DNA from: Rhinopomastus cyanomelas
Lineage: Eukaryota; Chordata; Aves; Bucerotiformes; Rhinopomastidae
Direction: 5' to 3'
Assembly: GCA_013400115.1 (NCBI GenBank)
Contig: VXBP01002343.1
Location: forward strand, 1,202,278-1,266,277
DNA length: 64,000 bases
Shown here: piece after piece, positions 54,101-60,100 of the stretch
How the letters are laid out: every line of letters begins with the position of its first letter
Numbering within the stretch: position 1 is the first letter of the stretch
Notes under the pieces: model-generated
Seen by the model: only the letters and a program-made list of their open reading frames with translations
What the model was told of the DNA's origin: nothing
The model's database searches: none
Position numbers and translations under genes: made by a program

Positions 54101-57100
54101 GTTGGACTGGATGATCTTTAAGGTCTTTTCCAACCTTATCATTACTGTGATACTGTGAATATCTGTTTCCTGAATCAGACACCTGGTTCTTTACAGGTTT
54201 TCTGCAACATCAAGCACGCCATCAACATTCAGTCTTTCCTTACAATGTAAGCACTCCAGACAAAGCACAGACTTTTCTTCAAAGAGTATTATGAAATTTG
54301 ACTAAAAAGATTTGCTCAAGTCTATCTGGAGACTTGAATGTCAGTAATTCTGTTCCCTTAGGCCTGTCATTCTAATGGGATGAGCAGGCTAACTGCCTGT
54401 ATGACTCCATTCTATGTAAGCGAGGGCACTTACGAGCTAGTACTCAACTTCAATATTGTCAAAGTGTGGTGTTCTATGTATACATGCTATGCTCAGCCAG
54501 ACACTGGAATTGTACTCTCTCTCTCTCTCTATATATATATATAGATGTAATTTTTGTTAACACTTACCTTCTACTTCAGCATCTGTCTGAGAATTGCTTT
54601 TTCCTTTACCCAAAGACTTGCTTTTGCTAGACCCTGTGCTTACACCAGCTGCATCCTGTCCTTTCGCAAGTCCATTATGCTCACTTGTAGGAGAAGGACA
54701 TTTCTGAGGGGATGATGGAGGACTGTTTAACTTGTCCTTCTGAGTTCCGTGTCGATCTTTTAATTTTTTTTGCAACCTTTCATATGTTTTGCTAGACCTT
54801 TCATCTCTAAAGTTGGATCTTCCATGTGCAGGCAGAGTATCTAAGTGAAAGTAAAGAAGAAAAGAATTAAAAATAATAACTACGAAGAGAATGTAATGAA
54901 AAATCTACTTAATGATGCTGAGCTTGTTAAGAGCACACTTCTGCAAAATTACATCACTGCTCCTACTAGAAAAGTCAAGTGTCCAGCAAGAAAACTGACA
55001 CACATTAATTGGACATTTACACCATGTTAGGGGAGAAAGTACAATCTTTCCTTCCCGCAACTGTTAGCTACATAAAATTTTTCTTAAAAGTGTTTCTAGA
55101 ATCTACCTTGAGCTGTAAGGTCCAGGATAAAGTAAACACAAAAAAAACCCCTAGTTACATTATTAGAAGGAAGGAAGTTTGATCTAATGCTTAATAAAAA
55201 ATATGGAAGTTTGACTTTTGGAATGCAGCTATATTCTATTATATATTTGTGCTATTATATATTTAATGTTGCTGCAGCAGAAATCAACAGGGAGAAACAT
55301 CCCAACGTAACTGAAAGACACTAGAAGACTGAAGGTAGTATGGCTGTCTTGTAAGTATGCTATACCTTCACACAGTAACACAAGGCATTGCTGTGGTATC
55401 TCTGCAGTCCCATCTCCAAGTCAGAATAAGGCTTTGGAAAAGAGTCAGCACCAGGCCAGGGAAATACATTAAGCTGCAGCCTGGTAAACTTTTCTCTCCA
55501 ATTCTAACATTGGTATTCCTTTCAACTTTATACTTAGAAACAGCTTTCTGACTGTAACTTTAAAAGCCTACCACTTGATACCAGCTCTTTTCTTGCTGTA
55601 ATCTTATCTCTGATAAATTATGAAAGCTTAAAAAAACAGACATCCTTCAAAACCAGCATAAAATTTGTCCATTTTCAGGTAAGTTGGATCACTTGGTCTG
55701 AAGAAGAATGAAGTTCTTTATATGTTACTCTTTATGTGCTAGGAAGTATAGAAATCTAGACGAAATAAAGATCTCCTTTCAAGAAGGATAAAAATCATAA
55801 AAATAGAGAGCTTTCCAGTTTCTGGGTTTTTTAGGTCAGCTTAGTTAACAGAAAATTTGACAGAGCAATACCAGATAAGCTCTGACTACTTAGAAATCTG
55901 ATTTTCACTACCATGAAATACTTAGGTGCTGTTGTTAGAGAAGTATCGCGCTGTAAGTGGTTCTGAGTTTCTTCCCCTTTAAATTTAAATTCTACTTATA
56001 TAGAAACCTAATGGTTGGCTTTCATTTCTGAAAACCATAGTCAAAATCAGTGGTCCAGAATTAAATATGAATTCCTTGGCAACTATGTTACAAACTAAAG
56101 CATCCTTAGTCCTCCACTTTTATAAATCCAAGGACATCATACATATCTATTCAAAACAAAATCAAAGAACTCCTCTTTATCATTTTTTTTACATTAGCAG
56201 CTTAGCAAATCATTGAATTAGTATTTAAAGGGATATAAACTTAGAGCAGCAATCTAAAAAATATTACTCCATTAAGAAGCATCCTTTATTTCTTACGTGT
56301 TTAATTATCACATTGCAACCTCTTACTTCTGTGAATTAAAAGCAAAAAAAATGGCCATTTGCAGAAATTAATAAACTAATAAAACTATAAATAAACACCC
56401 AGTAAGCATCTGATAATGTACTGTCACCAAAGAAATAAAGAACATTGAAGAAATAAAGTACAACTTAAGAATACAGAAATGCTAATAAAATCAAGAAATC
56501 TGGATATTCCTGTGTAGCAGCTTGGTACATCGTGACTATTTAAGCATAGTGACTATGAAGGACATTTTTAGATTATTTTAGTAGTACCACAGAACACTGA
56601 GAATTTATAGTGACATGACAAAGTTGTGTTTAGTATTCCCCTGCATAGCTTCTAGCTTCTTTCTTTAAAAACAGTGGTTTGGCATTGCTTTCTGAATGTC
56701 TTTCAAGGTCAGCACCTGCGTTGTAACAGAAGTTTATGGAAAGAAAAACAAGTCTACCAGCAATGTAAATATTAATCTGACAACCCAGCCCCTGAGGCAG
56801 TACACACATATGTTTTGCCACTAAATCGTGCTGAAGACAGATGTCAATAGCTCTACCAAAGATAGATTCAACTACAGTTGAAGTTTAGGTTGGTGGCGCC
56901 TGTTTGTTCAAGTTGGATTTCACTATGGACATTGGACTAAATGCATATAGTTTTACTAAAAAACAAATTCCAGCTTTTTTCATAGTACATACTAGGAACT
57001 CCTGTTTCATGCTTCAAACAGTATACTTGCAACACATAAGATCTCAGAACAGTACCCAGTTATCTCTTTAAATGCTGACTCTCAGGAGAAGGCATCAGCA

Positions 57101-60100
57101 GAATCACTACAAACACTTCCAGCTCCGCTTTCCTGGGTAAATCTGTAACTCACACATATAAGAAGTAATCCATATATTTAATGGATCACTGAACAGACAA
57201 GTGCAACTACTTAAAATAACTTCTGGAATGATAAGTTTCAGTAAAAACAAGACTTGTATCCTCACAGAACTTCTGTATAGCTACCATTCAAACTATTGGT
57301 CTTGCTTGATAAATCCTGTACACCAGTGCAACAGATGCTGAGAAAAAACAGAGCATTATTTCCTTTCCTAGAATCTGCAGTATTCACTAAGCTACTTACC
57401 CAGATCACCGTATACTTGTGAGGTGTGATACTGTGGAATGTACTGTGTTGCCATGTCGCTGGCTCCGGTCACAGGTGAGTATATATGACGTGGTGGAGGG
57501 GGTATCATGGCTGGAAGAGGAAGAAAGCCAGGCAGTGGTGGATGCGGAGGCCTGTGTATTACTGCGTGACCACCAGGATGAAACTCTGGAGCCTGGGGAA
57601 CCACCACAACTCTTCGAACACCATTATCCTCAATAACCTGTACAGGGAGAGACACCATGTGCCAAAAGAGAAATGTTGGTCAGAACGGTATCTTTCTATA
57701 GATAGTTAAATGAAACTACAAATAGCAAAACCCTTAAACCTGAGAGAAGCAACACAGGAAAGCATAAGAAAAAAAAGAGAGGACAGTTTAAGGGCTACGT
57801 ATGTCAAGTGTATTAACTGCAATGCCACCACTAATTTCTCAGTATGATGGAGAAAAAACACGGTTAAAATAAAACCTGACTGCAACAACATGTTATAAAC
57901 AACCAGACACATCGATGACACAAGCCTAGCTTCTCCTCTGGGTCGTGTTTCCACCTCCAATTGCACTGCATGTATGGTACAGTGCAACTAGAATTTGTTC
58001 TACGGTAGAAAGATGAAATTGCTCAGTTGTTCCCTAGAGATGATTTGGTGGGTACACGGATCTCACTTCACATAAATAGTGAGAGAAAAGACCAGTGTCT
58101 GGTCCTTGCTATGTGCCCAAATCAGTCCACGAACACTAACCCAGGAGGCATTCGCCACAGCGCAGCTGTGAGTGTGCAGCAGCCATCATCTGCATCACAC
58201 TGTTAATACAAAGAATCTAGCAGGACAGCAGTCAGCCCTATCAAGACTGCTTCACAACTCAATGTAGTTTTTAAAAGGATTTTTTTCTTTTCTATCCGCC
58301 CCACTAAGCCTGTTAAAATGTCTTGCACCCTGAAGGAAGCCACGTGCTGCTTGGAAAACAGAGGCCTTTGTGGCAGCCTCGGCCACCCTCTGCTGTGGAG
58401 AGGCAAAGAGGAGATGTGAAAGGACAGCCTTCAGCTCAGTGTGGCCCTTTGCAATGTTGCTAGAACTAAAAGAAACAAGCAGCAGATCATATTCCCGTGA
58501 TGAGAGATGTATGTCTGGGCTCTGCAGCACGCAGGGGTCTGAGGAAGAGCAGGCACAAAGGCGCATGCAGAAAGTACTGAGACAGAAAATGCTCTTCACT
58601 AAATGAGGGTCAGTTTTCACTGGACCAAAACCAAGGGTCCATTCCTGTATTAACAGCAGTAATACAGTAATTCCCTATATTAACAGCAGTAAATATTACT
58701 AGAAGTTCTGCTGTACAATGACATTCTCTGAAAATCAAGATGTAATTTTAATTATTTAAGTCCTTTTTGGTTAAAAATAAAATTGCAGTGTATCACAACT
58801 TCACAATTCAGATTACGTATGAAGTAGCTTCCAAAAAAAATAAAATAAGGTTCTTAGTTTGCAATTTATGTTTGCTTGGGTCTGCTAACAGCCTGAGAAA
58901 TGCAGAAACAGATACAAAACTCACAGCAGCACTTAACAGTGTAAAATTAAGAATCAGAGAACCATCAGGGATTTGAAGGACCTCGAAAGATCATCTAGTC
59001 CAATCCCCCTGACACAGCAGGATCACCCAGACCAAGTCACACAGGAAAACATCCAGGTGGGTCTCAAACTCCTCCAGTGAAGGAGACTCCACAACCTCCC
59101 TGGGCAGCCTGTTCCAGTGCTCCGTTACCCTCACCGTGAAGAAGTTCCTTCTCAGGTTGATGTGGAACCTCCTGTGTTCCAGCTTACAACCATTGCCCCT
59201 TGTCCTATCACTAGATGACACTGAGAAGAGCCTGGCTCCATCCTCCTGACACCCACTCTTCACATATCTATAGTCATTAATGAGGTCACCCCTCAGTCTC
59301 CAAGCCAAAGAGACCCAGTTCCCTTGGCCTCTCCTCATAAGGGAGGCGCTCACCTTCCTTCATCATCCTCATTGCTCTATGCCGGACTCCCTCCAGCAGC
59401 TCCACATTCCTCTTGAACTGAGGGGCCCAGAACTGGACACAATACTCCAGATGTGGTCTCACCAGTGCAGAGTAGAGGAGGAAAAGAACCCCTCTTGATC
59501 TGCTAACCACCCCCGTTCTGATCCACCCCAGGATGCTGTTGACCCTCTTGGCCACAAGGGCACATTGCTGGCTCATGGTCATCCTGCTGTCCACCAGGAA
59601 CCCCAGGTCCCTTTCTCATACACTGCTCTCCAACAGGTCAGCCCCAACCTGTACTGGTACCTGGGGTTGTTCTTGCCCACATGCAAGACTATATTTACCC
59701 TTGTAATACTGTGTGACTTGGTCTAGGTAATCCTGCTGTTGCAGGGGGATTGGACTAGATGATCTTTCGAGGTCCCTTCCAGTCTGCAATGATTCTAATA
59801 CACCTCTCTGCCCAGCTCTCCAGCCTGTCCAGGTCTTGCTGAATGGCAGCACATCCTGCTGGGGTGTCAGCCACTCCTCCCAGCTTTGTGTCATCAGCAA
59901 ACTTACTGACAGTGCACCCTAATCCCTCATCCAAGTCATCAATGAATAGATTGAACAGGACCGGTCCCAGCACCGATCCCTGGGGCACTCCACTAGATAC
60001 AGGCCTCCAACTAGACTCTGTCCCATTAACCACTCTCTGACTTCTACCCTGTAGCCAGTTTACAATCCACCTTACTACCCGATCATCTAGACCACACTGC

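Larger units (their letters stand above)
51217..54567. other. FNDC3A intron, 3.4 kb
   Basis: Holds the four CR1 pieces, the GC-richer block and the compound microsatellite listed separately; 52,510-52,870 and 53,260-53,860 show nothing. Confidence 0.7.

Noticed and set aside
58252..58620. 122-codon minus-strand frame in an FNDC3A intron
   Set aside because: No recognisable domain and no convincing splice context; kept only as unexplained. A protein search would be needed to revive it.
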